DNA of 64,000 bases from Odontocerum albicorne (GCA_949825065.1 OX463854.1:12561112-12625111); one strand, 5' to 3'; positions 1 to 11,540 are shown, counted from the first letter of the stretch. Made by a program: numbers and translations. Notes: a model not told the origin generated them from the sequence alone.

Positions 1-389
1 AAATGTTTTGCAGTGGAATGTTATAATGTTTTCCATTTTTCAATGATTTGTAAACGAGTGTTCAAATACCTGACAGAGATATTGTTGTTTGATTATCGTC
101 GTTAATCGAATCTGATATCTTCAAGTATGTCGCAACTTTTCCAACAATTGATAACAGTGAAATATAAAATATCGTACATATTTACTAATTTATTTAAAAC
201 TACACTGTACGGCTAAGCTGCTGGAGTGTAACGCGATTCCGTGGTCAGAAAGTAATTGAACATTTTCGATGAGATATGAGTGGGTAGAAGAACAATTAAA
301 AACATTATATATTATAAGTGGCAATACATGAGAATTTCAATGGTTTCTCACATTTTATTAGTCAAGAGATTTATAAGGTGTAATATGAT
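1..389. other. AT-rich sequence, nothing recognised
   Basis: No open frame, RNA or repeat boundary that I can support. It could be intron of the dpr gene. Confidence 0.5.
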
Positions 390-427
390 CTTATTATCAG
401 GGCTGTGGAGTCGCTTAAAAAAAAACA

Positions 428-538
428 CGACTCCGACTCCGACTCCGATTCCTATATTTACCAACAATACGACTCCGACTCCACAACTCCGACTCCACGA
501 CTCCGACTCCACAACTCCGACTCTACAACTCCGACTCA
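428..538 (+). repeat. CGACTC-type microsatellite, left subterminal region of hAT element
   Basis: Imperfect runs of cgactc/cgactccaca follow the left terminal repeat. The matching run on the right side is at 1380-1460. Confidence 0.85.
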
Positions 539-634
539 AAAAGTTCAATTTTAGCAGGTTGTTTCCTACCTTTGCATATAGCCATTTTTTTCATGTTATA
601 GGGATAAGAATAAAACAAGATCAAACTTTAATAA

Positions 635-1216
635 TTATTTATTAGAATTTATTCTTAAAAACAACATTGCTTCTATTAAATCTGTATTCGTAGAGGTTCT
701 CAAATCAGAATTGAGAATTTTAAGAGCGGAAAATAACCGCTCTACGGATACTTGGGTTGGGGGTAATGCTGTAACGATCAATGCTGAATCTTTTACGATT
801 TCTAGATACCGCTGTATTGCCATTTCAACATTTAACTTATAGGTTCGGTCAATTTTTTCCATTATTTTCAATGCATCATAAAATTCAATTTTAAATTTTG
901 AAATAGAGTCTCCTTCATCTATATTGGGACTGTGATTCAAACGAGGACGTTTTAGTTTATCTTGTTCATTGAGATATTTTTCAAAATCGTCTTCAGATTC
1001 AGCGGTGTCGGATGAAGATGATGATACTTCGTGTACGCTGCCTGCTGTCGTCTCTTTTTCTAGTCGAAGGCCTTTCATACGAACGGTTAATTCAAACATA
1101 GCGTTTTTCGCTCTATTTATTTGTTCTTCCGTCAATATGGATCGAACCATGGCGTTAACATAGATCCCAGTCAACAGAATTTTCTTTCGACGTGAGAAAG
1201 AAGGAGACAAACACAT
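635..1216 (-). pseudogene. hAT transposase C-terminal fragment (dimerisation domain)
   Basis: This is a 193-residue open frame. The last 45 residues carry the hAT dimerisation signature, LPPTQVSVERLFSALKI at about 151-167, then SDLR and a final EAMLFLR. The N-terminal part is low-complexity and acidic (Ser-rich at 65-70) and has no BED zinc finger. The RNase-H-like catalytic region with its D, D and E residues is absent. It cannot be a working transposase alone. It lies entirely inside the hAT element at 398-1468 and is probably a decayed remnant. I cannot exclude a domesticated dimerisation protein, but nothing suggests expression. Confidence 0.85.
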
Positions 1217-1379
1217 TTTCGTAGACTTTATGCATTAAATGGATCTCGGTGATTCACCATATCGGCGCGACTTGCGCCTGCAAGTTTAATATTCGTGCAC
1301 AATACACATCCATTATTATAATAATAAAAAAAAATGTATTTTAAATTTTAACGAAAAATTAGTTGGAGTCGCTCGTTTT

Positions 1380-1460
1380 TTACGACTCCTACTCCGACTC
1401 CGACTCCGGCCCAAACACCGCGACTCCGCGACTCCGACTCCAACTCCGACTCCGACTCCA
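1380..1460 (+). repeat. CGACTC-type microsatellite, right subterminal region of hAT element
   Basis: Tandem gactccgactcc units directly before the right terminal repeat. Unlike the terminal repeat, which is inverted, these point the same way as those at 428-538. Confidence 0.8.
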
Positions 1461-1836
1461 CAGCCCTGCTTATTATCCTTGGTTCAATATGAAACAAACA
1501 CAAAGATTTTCTCTACTATTTTTCCATAACATCCGTTTGCATGAAAACAATTGCGTACACGTTTGCATTAAAACTTTTATAAGATTAATGCAATTTTATT
1601 TGACTAATGTTAATGACAAATAAATAATTGTCATCCTTGGAGAATTTTCTGGCACTAAATATGCTTGATTCTCTAATTTAAAGAAAGCGATTTTCTACCA
1701 CTAAATATGCTCGATTCTCATATTTAAACGCTTGATTTTGGTATTTGGAGAGATTAAATTTCTGGCATTGAATACGCTCAATTCTCATATTTATACAAAA
1801 ATTTTATAACACAATATGTTCAAATCTGATAATTAA

Positions 1837-2293
1837 CCCTTCCTTCCCTGTGATGTGTAACTAGTACACATTGCTTCTAAACACTATAATATCTCTATAA
1901 ATACAATAAATACTGGGTTCAGATATTAGGTATTCTTCCGTAATACATTTACGCATTGAACGAAAAAAATAATATTAATAATAATTAGCACTTATCGGCC
2001 ACATCAGAGATATTTTGTGGAAATCGGGAATAAATTCACCAATACGATCAAACGTGTGCCAGTGTGTGACGTAGGTATATTCATTCTAAAAAAACACTAT
2101 GGGTGAGGAAGCGGCGCTATTCACGTTTCACTCTCACTCTACTTCGGTATATGAGAACGCAAGAAATAGAATCTCAGTTCGCTCGCTTCAGTGGCTTTCG
2201 GGCATCCATTTGAGGTGATCGCTTCGCCCGTTTTGTGAACGTCGCCTGATGTTTTTTTCATGTTTTCAAAAAAATCCAGTATTTAACGAAAGG
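1837..2293. mobile_element. piggyBac-like MITE, copy 1
   Basis: TTAA at 1833-1836 is followed by cccttccttccctgtg. The far end meets TTAA at 2294-2297. Most of its length (tgtgatgtgtaa.. through ..gttcgctcgctt..cgcccgttttgtgaacgtcg) is the reverse complement of 10700-11115. Both copies start at TTAA with a CCTTCCTTCCC-type end, which fits piggyBac-type insertion. No coding capacity. The left boundary is firm; the right one is less sure because the end is unlike the copy at 10426. Confidence 0.72.
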
Positions 2294-2312
2294 TTAAACA
2301 CTGGATTTTTTT
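2268..2312. repeat. 20-bp stem hairpin
   Basis: aaaaaaatccagt..ttaac (2268-2287) pairs with gttaa..actggattttttt (2293-2312), with one mismatch and loop gaaag. It spans the right edge of the MITE copy above. Confidence 0.8.
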
Positions 2313-2732
2313 ATTCAAAGGAATTGTTTTTTTGTGGCACTGCACGCATTTAATTTTCACATTGAAAGAAAGTGATATTTTGGCACTAGATACGCTTAAT
2401 TTTCAAACTGAAAGAAAGTGCTTTGAAGGCACTAAAAATCATATGAATTATTAAAAATAAATAAAACATGCATTAAAGAAAGTAATTTTTTTTATTGAAA
2501 ATGTTTTTTGGTTGTCAATTAGCTTTACCAGTATGCTTACGAGTACGTTAAAATAATGTTCTCAAAACTTATCTAACATGACGGGCTTTAAAATTTAACT
2601 CTTACTTCATACATGCATTGATCTCTGGTGTCTTTGTTCCACTTTCTTTTAAATATTGACAGCCAACAAATTTTCACTCACAAAAGTGTTATTAATAAAA
2701 AATAACTTTTATCGTGTATTGTTTTTATTTTC

Positions 2733-2835
2733 TTTCGAGCATCGCTCTTCTATAACGGATAAATCCCAAACAATGTCTTCTGTTTTATTTTATTTCGAGC
2801 ATCGCTCGTCTATAACGAATGAATCCCTAAAATAT
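2733..2835 (+). repeat. 60-bp tandem duplication
   Basis: tttcgagcatcgctc at 2733 recurs at 2793 with the same following sequence. Two units. Confidence 0.75.
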
Positions 2836-3284
2836 CCACTGTTTTTTTTTTCAAGTTTTACGACCCCTGTCTTCACGTGTCATCGCCATTCTTAAATGTC
2901 ACCACGTGTGAGCAAGTGTCTTGTTATATGCTGCATACCTGACCGTCTCGACCGGTATCGGCCCATCAGCGTCCCCTTCTCGTACTATCGTAACGTCTGT
3001 AATTGATTGATTTATTTTCGATACTTACCACGTCCAACACAACATCGTTCCCCTTATTTCGTATTAGAGTTCATTTTGTACATAGTGTTTCCTTTTAGTT
3101 GATGGATTTTTGTTTTTTTTTTTTCAGATAAATATAATATTGTATTACGCTTTCGTCAAAATTAGTACAATCTTGTGGATTTATTAACTTGCGGTAATCT
3201 TTTTCAATCAATTAGAAAGGTACTTTTTAAGCCTCAGCAGAAATTTAGACCAGAACGCTCTTTTAAAAAATCTAGATAATAACA

Positions 3285-3350
3285 GGAATCGAACCCGCGA
3301 CCTCCAGGCTGGAAGACATACGTCTTGTCAACTAAGCCACGAAGGTCCTA
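3285..3350 (-). mobile_element. tRNA-derived SINE head
   Basis: The minus strand reads accttcgtggcttagttga as an A box (3328-3339) and gggttcgattcc as a B box (3285-3296), about 45 bases apart. This is the RNA polymerase III promoter layout. The same head occurs at 42724-42790, 50317-50345 and 63050-63111. There is no proper cloverleaf acceptor stem, so this is not a tRNA gene. Confidence 0.65.
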
Positions 3351-5285
3351 TGACATAAATTTTCCTTTGTAATGATATGGGTATTTGAATAAAATGTTTT
3401 GTTTGATTTAGGAATAATATGGTATTTTAAAATAACTTTTAGTAATATAGTAAATGAACTAAAATATTGTGAAACGAAGTTTGTTGCTGAAAATTATAAA
3501 ATAAATAATTTGCATAAATAATTTTAATTTTGAACTTACAACTTTTTTAAGATCTTTCACATTTTTAACTAGATAAAAAATGGATATTTCCTATAAATAA
3601 TTTTATCTTCTCTTTTATTAATGATTTAACTTAGTGGAACTCCTTTTTACCTCTTATCTTGAGATTTTCTGCATACAGAACACTCCCGATTTGCTTCAAA
3701 CACAAAACTTAGGCCCAACTGGTGACAAACGAGTATTTCATCATAAATGACCAAAATATTTTTTTAACGACGGTTCAAGTTTTTTTTGCATTTTTTGTTT
3801 AGGTATAACTGTTTTATTTTCATTATTTCTTAATTCACTAATGTTTATAATTTCATTGTTTTGTAAAACATTTGTAATGTACATGTTAAATTTGTATTCT
3901 ACTTTCATTTAAATTATGATTTATGTCTATAACTATTCGACACAATTTAGATCTACCTGTCGTCATAATATTGATATATTTATGACAATAAGTAGACCTT
4001 ACTAGCTAAGTACTCTTTCTTTGCTAAGCGGGTTGTCACTTTTGAATAGGACTTCGGATATTGGCATCGTCAATATTTCCGAAAATGTTTTAAAATAAAG
4101 CATTTAGCTTTGTAATTTAATTGAGTTTTTAGTTCGTTAATTTTCAATTTATTATTGCTGTATATGTTGTTCTTCAAGGTTTATATGTAATTGGGCAAAA
4201 CTGTATACAAACTTTCTAAAAAATAATATGGCTTACAAATTCTGCAAAGTATATTCTTATGAAATATTATAATTTTACTTCCTTTCATGGCAGCAAAACA
4301 TTTATAGAAAGGGCTTTCCGATAATCACCTTCATATCCATTCATATTTCAGTTATTATTTCTTTAAACAGTATAATATTACTACAATTATCGGACAGGTT
4401 TTTCAGCATTGTTTAATTATTAAATATTGTTTCATGCTTTGTTTATTACTTCTTAAAGGAAAGTCTATAAGTTGATTTCGATCAACTTGAGTTCGAAAGT
4501 AAGATTAAAATCGACACGTCAAAAATGGACATCGATTGGCTATCCATCCGAACAGTTTTATCAGGTGTGTTTCTTGGGTTGCCAGGTTTGCCTCCAATTT
4601 ATTTATCTCTAACAATGAAACTTTACGATGAACTTTAATGATTTGGTAAAGAAAATTCATGACCGTTCGTAACATCCGTTGTTTCTAATTAGCGACAAAA
4701 AATTTATACTAAATACATTAAAAAACTAAAACTATTGTTATTAAGACTTTTTTTATAAAACAGGTAAACGTAAGTCATCACTGCAAATCTTCATATTTAG
4801 ACCATTTGGGAAAACTGCTCCCTCAAGTCATAAAACATACACTTACCTTCAAAAGTGTGGTCTTTTATTACCTTCAGGGATATACACAAAGCGTCTTGCA
4901 TTTTATGTCAAGACATAACAAACATACCTTATTTAATATGTAAGACAAAAACCGCATTCAAGTTGCACCGAACCTATTCTAGGTGTCATAAAAAGCCTAA
5001 TAGTAACATTGCGAGCATCCCTAATCCACCCTAAACGTGCACCCCCCGGCGTAATCTCCCTCCTACGGCGAGATTATCTCAAAAACGTTCCTTGAAAGTT
5101 GATTCCCTGACGCGAGAAAGCGCACCAAATTTGCGGGGCTGATACGAAGCTTAGACGTTATACCCTCTCTTGTGCTGGTAATACTCTGGAAGCATTTGCG
5201 GTTGCATACAAATTGTGGTTTAACGTGTAACAAACATGAAGTCATCAAAATAATCAAGTTAATTTATGTATTTATTTACCAAAAC
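3351..5285. other. AT-rich sequence, nothing recognised
   Basis: No convincing frames or repeats. The stretch at 5035-5230 is somewhat GC-richer and could be an unrecognised old repeat. Confidence 0.4.
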
Positions 5286-6025
5286 TACTTCTTCTTCTCA
5301 GTGTCATGTCAGGTTCCCCCAACGTTCAATAGCACTTGAGAGTAGACATTTTTGTCCCCGGCAGCCCGAAAAAGATCTCCAACGCCCCTTATGCCAGTCC
5401 AATCACGTATATTGCGGAGCCAGGAGATTTGCCTCCTGCCAACACCTCTTCGGCCTTCTATTTTGCCTTGGATGAGCAGGTGCAGTAATTTGTACTTTGC
5501 TCCTCTAAGTACATGACCCAAGTAGGACACCTTACGGATTTTAATACAACCTTGTCGGACTCTAAGTTGAATTGGTATGCCTTTCGGTTTGTTATTTTCC
5601 AATTTAATGACAGCTTCTTGGTTCCAGTACAGGTTTTTAATAATATTTATATCCTTATCATCTATACCCCGTTCCTGAAGCATCTTAACAAGGTCTGCGT
5701 GTTTCACTCTATTGAATGCCTTCTCGTAATCGATGAAACAGGCAAAAATGTCTTTCCGTTGGTCTCGGCATTTCTACAGTAGCACGTTTATTGCTAATAA
5801 CGCTTTTCGTGTTCCAAAGCCATTCCTGAAGCCAAATTGAGAATTATTCAGGTCACACTCGCACTTCAGCCTTATTCTTGAATGTATAATCTTTAAGAAT
5901 ATTTTCAACACATGACTCATAAGACTAATCAGTCGATAGTCATTACGTTTTTTGGGATGTTGTTTTTTTAGGAAGAGTGATGAATGTAGATTTAAGCCAA
6001 TCTCGGGGGATGACCCCCGTGTCAT
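5286..6025 (-). pseudogene. LINE reverse transcriptase remnant
   Basis: Read on the minus strand, 6025-5774 gives an RT segment (NDYRLISLMSHVLKIFLKII, then NNSQFGFRNGFGTRKALLAI), which is the fingers/palm region. The segment 5707-5309 continues with KHADLVKMLQERGIDD, IKNLYWNQEAVI and VRQGC. It then jumps straight to the C-terminal block SYLGHVLRG..LLIQGKIEGRRGVGRRQISWL. The piece holding the YADD catalytic box is missing, so there is an internal deletion as well as frame breaks. It is dead. A separate fragment of the same end lies at 10540-10625. Confidence 0.85.
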
Positions 6026-6054
6026 AAATAATATTAAATAGTCTTAACTAAAAC

Positions 6055-6640
6055 TACAAAAAATCAAAATATCGTCGTGCGAAGCGTAAAATATACATAT
6101 CATATCACTTATGGCTAAAAAGGTGTTCTTAATATTTTTGATACCGAGACATTTGAGTTTGTAACATAAAATATCGTCGTGCAAACGAATGCATATCCTA
6201 TCAGTTATAGACAAAGGTAAAGTAAAATTTTTTTTAATCAACGTTACAGAGTTTTTAGCCCAAAATGTCATTCTACAAAACGTACTGTTTTTCAGTTATA
6301 GGCGAAAAGGTGTTTTTAATTTATGTTTTAATCAATTTAGTGTTTCTGGTACAAAATATCGTCTTAGTCGTGGGCTGAAAAAAAAGGTACCGATATTTTT
6401 TAAAGCAACGTAGTTCAGTTGATGACATAAAATTTTTTCGTGCAAAGTGTACGTATATCATTTTAGTTATGAATTAAAAGATGTTAACTTATATTTTCGA
6501 AATCAACATAGTTGAAATATTGCCACAAAAAGCGTAACATATATCATTGCAGTGTTTGTTAGGCCTGAAGGTGTTACTCGTAATTTTGAAATTGACGTAG
6601 TCGAGTTTACATGAAATATCGAAATAAAATTACTATTTTA
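6055..6640. repeat. very diverged tandem repeat, unit about 90-100 bp
   Basis: The phrase aaaatatcgtcgtgc(g/a)aa recurs at about 6065 and 6168, then in weaker form at 6354, 6432 and 6613. It is followed each time by 'atcacttatgg..aaaaaggtgtt' and 'gagttt'. Five or six units can be followed. This is an old satellite-like array. Confidence 0.6.
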
Positions 6641-8038
6641 TTTACGAAAAATGAAAAAACATTCTAAGATAAACCTGGTGTGATTACGCATTCTTTGAAA
6701 GGTAATGTTATATATTTTTACGTGATGTAGTATTGTGACATATTCCAATGGTTGTGAGGCCGAAGGCTGAAAGCAATGTCGTAACCGGCAATACTAGTAT
6801 CAAGTAACATCTACATTTATAAAAGTATCTAAAACTTTGTTTTATCGAATTCGGATGTCGTTCAAACTTTCAAAGTCGAAGATAACTTAATGTGGTTACA
6901 AATGTGTTACCAACTTCAAATTCCTTATATTCGAAGTTACATTCTTACGGGAGTAAGTAAATCCATGGAACATAGGAGTATAAGGCTGGAAATTGTCTAC
7001 AAAAATGGTATTCTAAGCAAGTAATATAAAAGCTCTGTCTCAGGACACTCCGATACTGAAATGCTCGATGGACTTGTACGAGTACGAGACACACGTGTGC
7101 AAGTCTCCAGTTGAATATGAAACGCCTTGCAAACATATTCTCCGAATTGTAAGATTTTTTGGAACTTTTTTCTTCACAAAATGTGGGTTCTTATTTTAGA
7201 AGAGGAGGCGTTATGTATTTTATTTAATATAATATAAAATAAAAATTATATTAGTGGTGTAAAAAATAGAAGTGGATGGAAGAGTGGGAAAGTTTTAAAT
7301 TTTTCAAAAATAAACGCTCCTCTAAGTATTTACTGTATATATTTTAATGAAATTTAAGTTTTTCACTAGCATTACTCAATAACTTGTTTACTAGTTTCAA
7401 AGACCGAAGTCATAGGTATCCTTATGCCCTCGAACACTAGACGGAAAAAGTGCCTGTGTCATTGGAGGGTAGTAGCGCAATGCGGGGTTCGAACCAACGA
7501 CCTTACCGCGCAGCTATGCATCTCACAATTTAATATGTATGTCCTATCGTTAGCCATTTAACCTTTGGAGAAATTTATTTCAACGGTTCTTTTTATTTCC
7601 TAAACGTTAAATGAGGAAAAAGATACATTATTTTAGTTAATTAAATAAAGTTTTCTCTCTACAAATTATCAATCGAGATTTGAAAATCAATTGATATTGT
7701 AGAGAAATATTAAACTTACATTGGTAATATTTTTTACATTGTGTAGATAATACTTTTTACCATGGTATAAACAATCAAAGTATAGCCTAGATATTTGAGA
7801 AGTGTGTGAAGTGTGTTAAAATGTATAAAGTTATTAGAATTTAATGGTTCCTCTCCACTAGTTTAAATGTTTGTTCCCGTCAAGTGGTTCCCGTGTTGTG
7901 TTATCTTTTTCCCTTTTAGTTCTAATAAATATAATTAATTTGATTCATGTTTATGCGGACTGTTGTTTTGACAGGTATCAACAATTAACGATAAAATTAT
8001 AACGTTGAATTATGGGTTTATTAAAAAAAATGAGACAT
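6641..8038. other. AT-rich sequence with one tRNA-like patch
   Basis: Only 7480-7530 stands out. On the minus strand it reads ggtaaggtcgttggttcgaa, resembling the B-box half of a SINE. The rest is unremarkable. Confidence 0.35.
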
Positions 8039-9515
8039 CGATATGATGGAAATCATGAGTATCTCTATACCTTCGAGTAGTAGGTACAACGCGAGGGTCG
8101 ATACGGTGATCTTTTCCACGACGATATGATGGAAATCATGAGTATCTCTATACCTTCGAGTAGTAGGTACAACGCGAGGGTCGATACGGTGATCTCTTCC
8201 ACGACGATATGATGGAAATCATGAGTATCTCTATACCTTCGAGTAGTAGGTACAACGCGAGGGTCGATACGGTGATCTCTTCCACGACGATATGATGGAA
8301 ATCATGAGTATCTCTATACCTTCGAGTAGTAGGTACAACGCGAGGGTCGATACGGTGATCTTTTCCACGACGATATGATGGAAATCATGAGTATCTCTAT
8401 ACCTTCGAGTAGTAGGTACAACGCGAGGGTCGATACGGTGATCTCTTCCACGACGATATGATGGAAATCATGAGTATCTCTATACCTTCGAGTAGTAGGT
8501 ACAACGCGAGGATCGATACGGTGATCTCTTCCACGACGATATGATGGAAATCATGAGTATCTCTATACCTTCGAGTAGTAGGTACAACGCGAGGGTCGAT
8601 ACGGTGATCTTTTCCACGACGATGTGATGGAAATCATGAGTATCTCTATACCTTCGAGTAGTAGGTACAACGCGAGGGTCGATACGGTGATCTCTTCCAC
8701 GACGATATGATGGAAATCATGAGTATCTCTATACCTTCGAGTAGTAGGTACAACGCGAGGATCGATACGGTGATCTCTTCCACGACGATATGATGGAAAT
8801 CATGAGTATCTCTATACCTTCGAGTAGTAGGTACAACGCGAGGATCGATACGGTGATCTCTTCCACGACGATATGATGGAAATCATGAGTATCTCTATAC
8901 CTTCGAGTAGTAGGTACAACGCGAGGGTCGATACGGTGATCTTTTCCACGACGATATGATGGAAATCATGAGTATCTCTATACCTTCGAGTAGTAGGTAC
9001 AACGCGAGGGTCGATACGGTGATCTTTTCCACGACGATATGATGGAAATCATGAGTATATCTATACCTTCGAGTAGTAGGTACAACGCGAGGGTCGATAC
9101 GGTGATCTCTTCCACGACGATATGATGGAAATCATGAGTATCTCTATACCTTCGAGTAGTAGGTACAACACGAGGGTCGATACGGTGATCTCTTCCACGA
9201 CGATATGATGGAAATCATGAGTATCTCTATACCTTCGAGTAGTAGGTACAACGCGAGAGTCGATACGGTGATCTTTTTCACGACGATATGATGGAAATCA
9301 TGAGTATCTCTATACCTTCGAGTAGTAGGTACAACGCGAGGGTCGATACGGTGATCTTTTCCACGACGATATGATGGAAATCATGAGTATATCTATACCT
9401 TCGAGTAGTAGGTACAACGCGAGGGTCGATACGGTGATCTCTTCCACGACGATATGATGGAAATCATGAGTATCTCTATACCTTCGAGTTGTACAACACG
9501 AGGGTCGATACGGTG
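8039..9515. repeat. 83-bp satellite array, about 18 units
   Basis: The unit starts cgatatgatggaaatcatga and ends gatct(c/t)ttccacga. Successive starts are exactly 83 bp apart (8041, 8124, 8207 and on). Copies differ at only a few sites: ctcttcc/cttttcc, gagggtc/gaggatc, tatctc/tatatc, caacgc/caacac. The last unit is broken at 9489 (gagttgtacaac) and the array ends by about 9515. Because 83 is not a multiple of 3, no long frame runs through it; the frame at 9310-9591 is incidental. Confidence 0.97.
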
Positions 9516-10184
9516 AATCTATCGAGTTACCACTCGCACATGCATTTTCTACCACCTCCAGGCTGTAGGTTAAACTCTGAAATAAGCTCAATGATTATTA
9601 TTTTTTCATAAAATTTCAGTAGACGTGTAGGAAGTAAAAAATTCATTGGTTTTATTTGTATTTCCTTCTAATTCGGCAAATACGAATTTAACGACGTAAC
9701 CAAACCACGGATATCCGCTTAACTCCGTTTCAATGGTCGACTTCAAAGAAAGTTATTGAACATCAGGAGGTTAAACATCGCTACCACATTAATCCGTTTC
9801 GAACAAATCCTTTAACAGTGAATAAAATATTGCATTTAATATTACCATTGGAAAAGTAAAAATAAAAGCCTTTAAGACTTTTTCTATAAGGTATTTAAAA
9901 ATGTTTTCATTGTTTGGTTATACTTTCTATTCCAACAAAAATAGTGAACATGTTAAATTTATTGGCGTTTGTTGAATTCGATCGCCCCTTTGATAAAACG
10001 CTTAACTTCTACTCAGTTGTTTTGGATTATTTTCCCAGTATAAGTAAAAATAAGAAAAACGATGATTTTCTGAAAAAAAAATGTTACCAGGAAATTATTT
10101 TCTAAAAAATAAGCTTTTAAAGTCAAAACGTTTTTAAAGATTTAATAAAGAATTTTAGTACAGAAAAGTAAGCATTTACTTAGA
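9516..10184. other. AT-rich sequence, nothing recognised
   Basis: No supported feature. A 63-codon frame at 9914-10105 has no recognisable content. Confidence 0.4.
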
Positions 10185-10315
10185 TTTTACCCTCGTAGCC
10201 TTATTGTGTATTCTGGTACGCATTGTTTTTTTACCCTCGTGGCCTTATTGTTTATTCTGGTATGCATTATTTTTTACCCTAGTAGCCTTATTGTTTATTC
10301 TGGTACGCGTTGTTT
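10185..10315 (+). repeat. 44-bp tandem repeat, three units
   Basis: ttttaccctcgtagccttattg..attctggtacgcattg is repeated three times with a few substitutions. Confidence 0.8.
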
Positions 10316-10425
10316 TTTTCAGTAACTTCCATCAAACACAACATGATAAATAATAAACATACTTGAAACTATGCCTTCCTTAAAATTAATTTGTACTCAA
10401 CCAAAAAATATTTCTGTTTGTTTAA

Positions 10426-11115
10426 CCTTTTCCTTCCTGTGCTAAAAAAATTCGCGCGTTCCGGTGCTGTATATTCAATGCACATGTAAAAATGAGCGAT
10501 TTAAAATCGGAAAAATAAGAATATTCAAAGCCAATCTTCTTTTTCTTCCTAGTGTCATGTCAGGTACCCAACGTTGAATATCACCTGATAGTAGGCATCT
10601 TTGTCCCCGGCAACCCGAAAAAAAAGCTTAGATAATCGCTTAAATTAATGAAATTTGAAGTCAAAAGTGTTATTAATTGAAAATTAATTGCTCAAAACAT
10701 GAAAAACACATCAGCCGACGTTCACAAAACGGGCGAAGAGACCTCAAACGAATGCTCGCGAGCTACTGAAACGAGAAAAGCGAGCGAACTGAGATTATAT
10801 TTCTTGCGTTCTAATATACCGAAGTAGAGTGAGAGTGAGACGTGAATAGCGTCGCTTCCTCACCAATGTTTTTTTTTAAATGAATATACCTACGTCACAC
10901 ACTGGCACAGGTTTGATTGTATTGGTGAATTTATTCCCGATTTTCACAAAATATCTCTGATGTGGCCGATACGTGCTAATTATTATTTTCATTCAATGCG
11001 TAAATGTATCACGGAGGAATACCTAAAATCTGAACTCAGTATTTATTATATTTATAGAGATATAAAAGTTTTTAGAAGCAATGTGTACTGGTTACACATC
11101 ACAGGGAAGGAAGGA
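10426..11115. mobile_element. piggyBac-like MITE, copy 2, with nested LINE fragment
   Basis: TTAA at 10422-10425 precedes ccttttccttcctgtg. The other end is cacagggaaggaagga followed by TTAA at 11116-11119. The ends are thus inverted repeats with the TTAA target duplication. Most of 10700-11115 is the reverse complement of 1837-2250. The interior 10540-10625 is a different sequence, the LINE piece also seen at 5286-5370, inserted within the MITE. Non-coding. Confidence 0.8.
10540..10625 (-). pseudogene. LINE 3' fragment nested in a MITE
   Basis: cttcctagtgtcatgtcagg..caacgttgaatatcacctgatagtaggcatctttgtccccggca matches 5290-5365 with scattered differences. The matching part lies in the C-terminal end of the LINE frame. 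Confidence 0.7.
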
Positions 11116-11199
11116 TTAACAGCTTTACATTCAGCAACAACCCATTTTAGAAACCTTGAGTTAGGTTTATTAAAAAATACTTGTAGTGCTAAAATTCGT

Positions 11200-11490
11200 A
11201 TGTGAAAGAAACGTAAAATGAAAAAAGAATCAAAAGGAGCCGAATTAATGCTGTAGAAAGCGGTGACTGAGATAACTACATGAGGTGACAGTGTATAAGA
11301 GAGTGCCAAATAAAGTGATGATAGATGAATTGGAACTTAAAACTGACGTGTTGAGTAAGATGAAGATGGGAATGTAAAACGAATAAATAAAGAAATAATT
11401 CACAATATTACAGTGGCCATTTGAGTAGAAAGCATAGTAGAGGTAAACCAAAGAAAGTATGGTTGAATCAAGTGATCATTTCAAGTATGA
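11200..11490 (+). pseudogene. LINE C-terminal remnant
   Basis: From 11404 the + strand reads YYSGHLSRKHSRGKPKKVWL then NQV, the conserved 'GHLSGK..RGRPKKxWLDQ' end of LINE reverse transcriptases. Upstream parts (SVTEI.., LGT..) are recognisable only through stop codons. Heavily decayed. Confidence 0.6.
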
Positions 11491-11499
11491 TTTACAGAT

Positions 11500-11540
11500 G
11501 GAAGACAAGCTTTTTACCAACTAGACCAGAGACGTCGACA
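11500..11540 (-). mobile_element. SINE head fragment
   Basis: ccaactagaccagagac is the reverse complement of the A box of the SINE family (gtctctggtctagttgg). The B box is missing. Confidence 0.4.

Larger units (their letters stand above)
398..1468. mobile_element. hAT-superfamily transposon with intact ends and 8-bp target duplication
   Basis: The left end reads cagggctgtggagtcg from 398. The right end is its inverse, ending ctccacagccctg at 1468. Directly outside are identical 8-bp target duplications, cttattat at 390-397 and 1469-1476. Length 8 is the hAT standard. At 1071 bp the element is too short for a full hAT transposase (usually 500-700 residues), but it keeps the C-terminal dimerisation segment on the minus strand. 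Subterminal regions are made of CGACTC-type repeats on both sides. It is a non-autonomous internal-deletion derivative. Confidence 0.93.
1640..2440. repeat. degenerate tandem repeat of about 45-50 bp, split by a MITE
   Basis: Units built on 'ggcactaaatatgct..attctcatatttaaagaaagtg' occur about three times at 1640-1800. They resume at 2335-2440 (ggcactgcacgc.., ggcactagatacgct.., ggcactaaaaatc). The interval between is occupied by the TTAA-flanked element at 1837-2293, so the array predates that insertion. Confidence 0.65.

Noticed and set aside
3285..3350. Functional tRNA gene
   Set aside because: A and B boxes are present, but the acceptor and anticodon stems do not pair properly and the same head recurs as a SINE.
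8039..9515. CRISPR-like array
   Set aside because: The repeats are contiguous 83-bp units without unique spacers, in a eukaryotic context.
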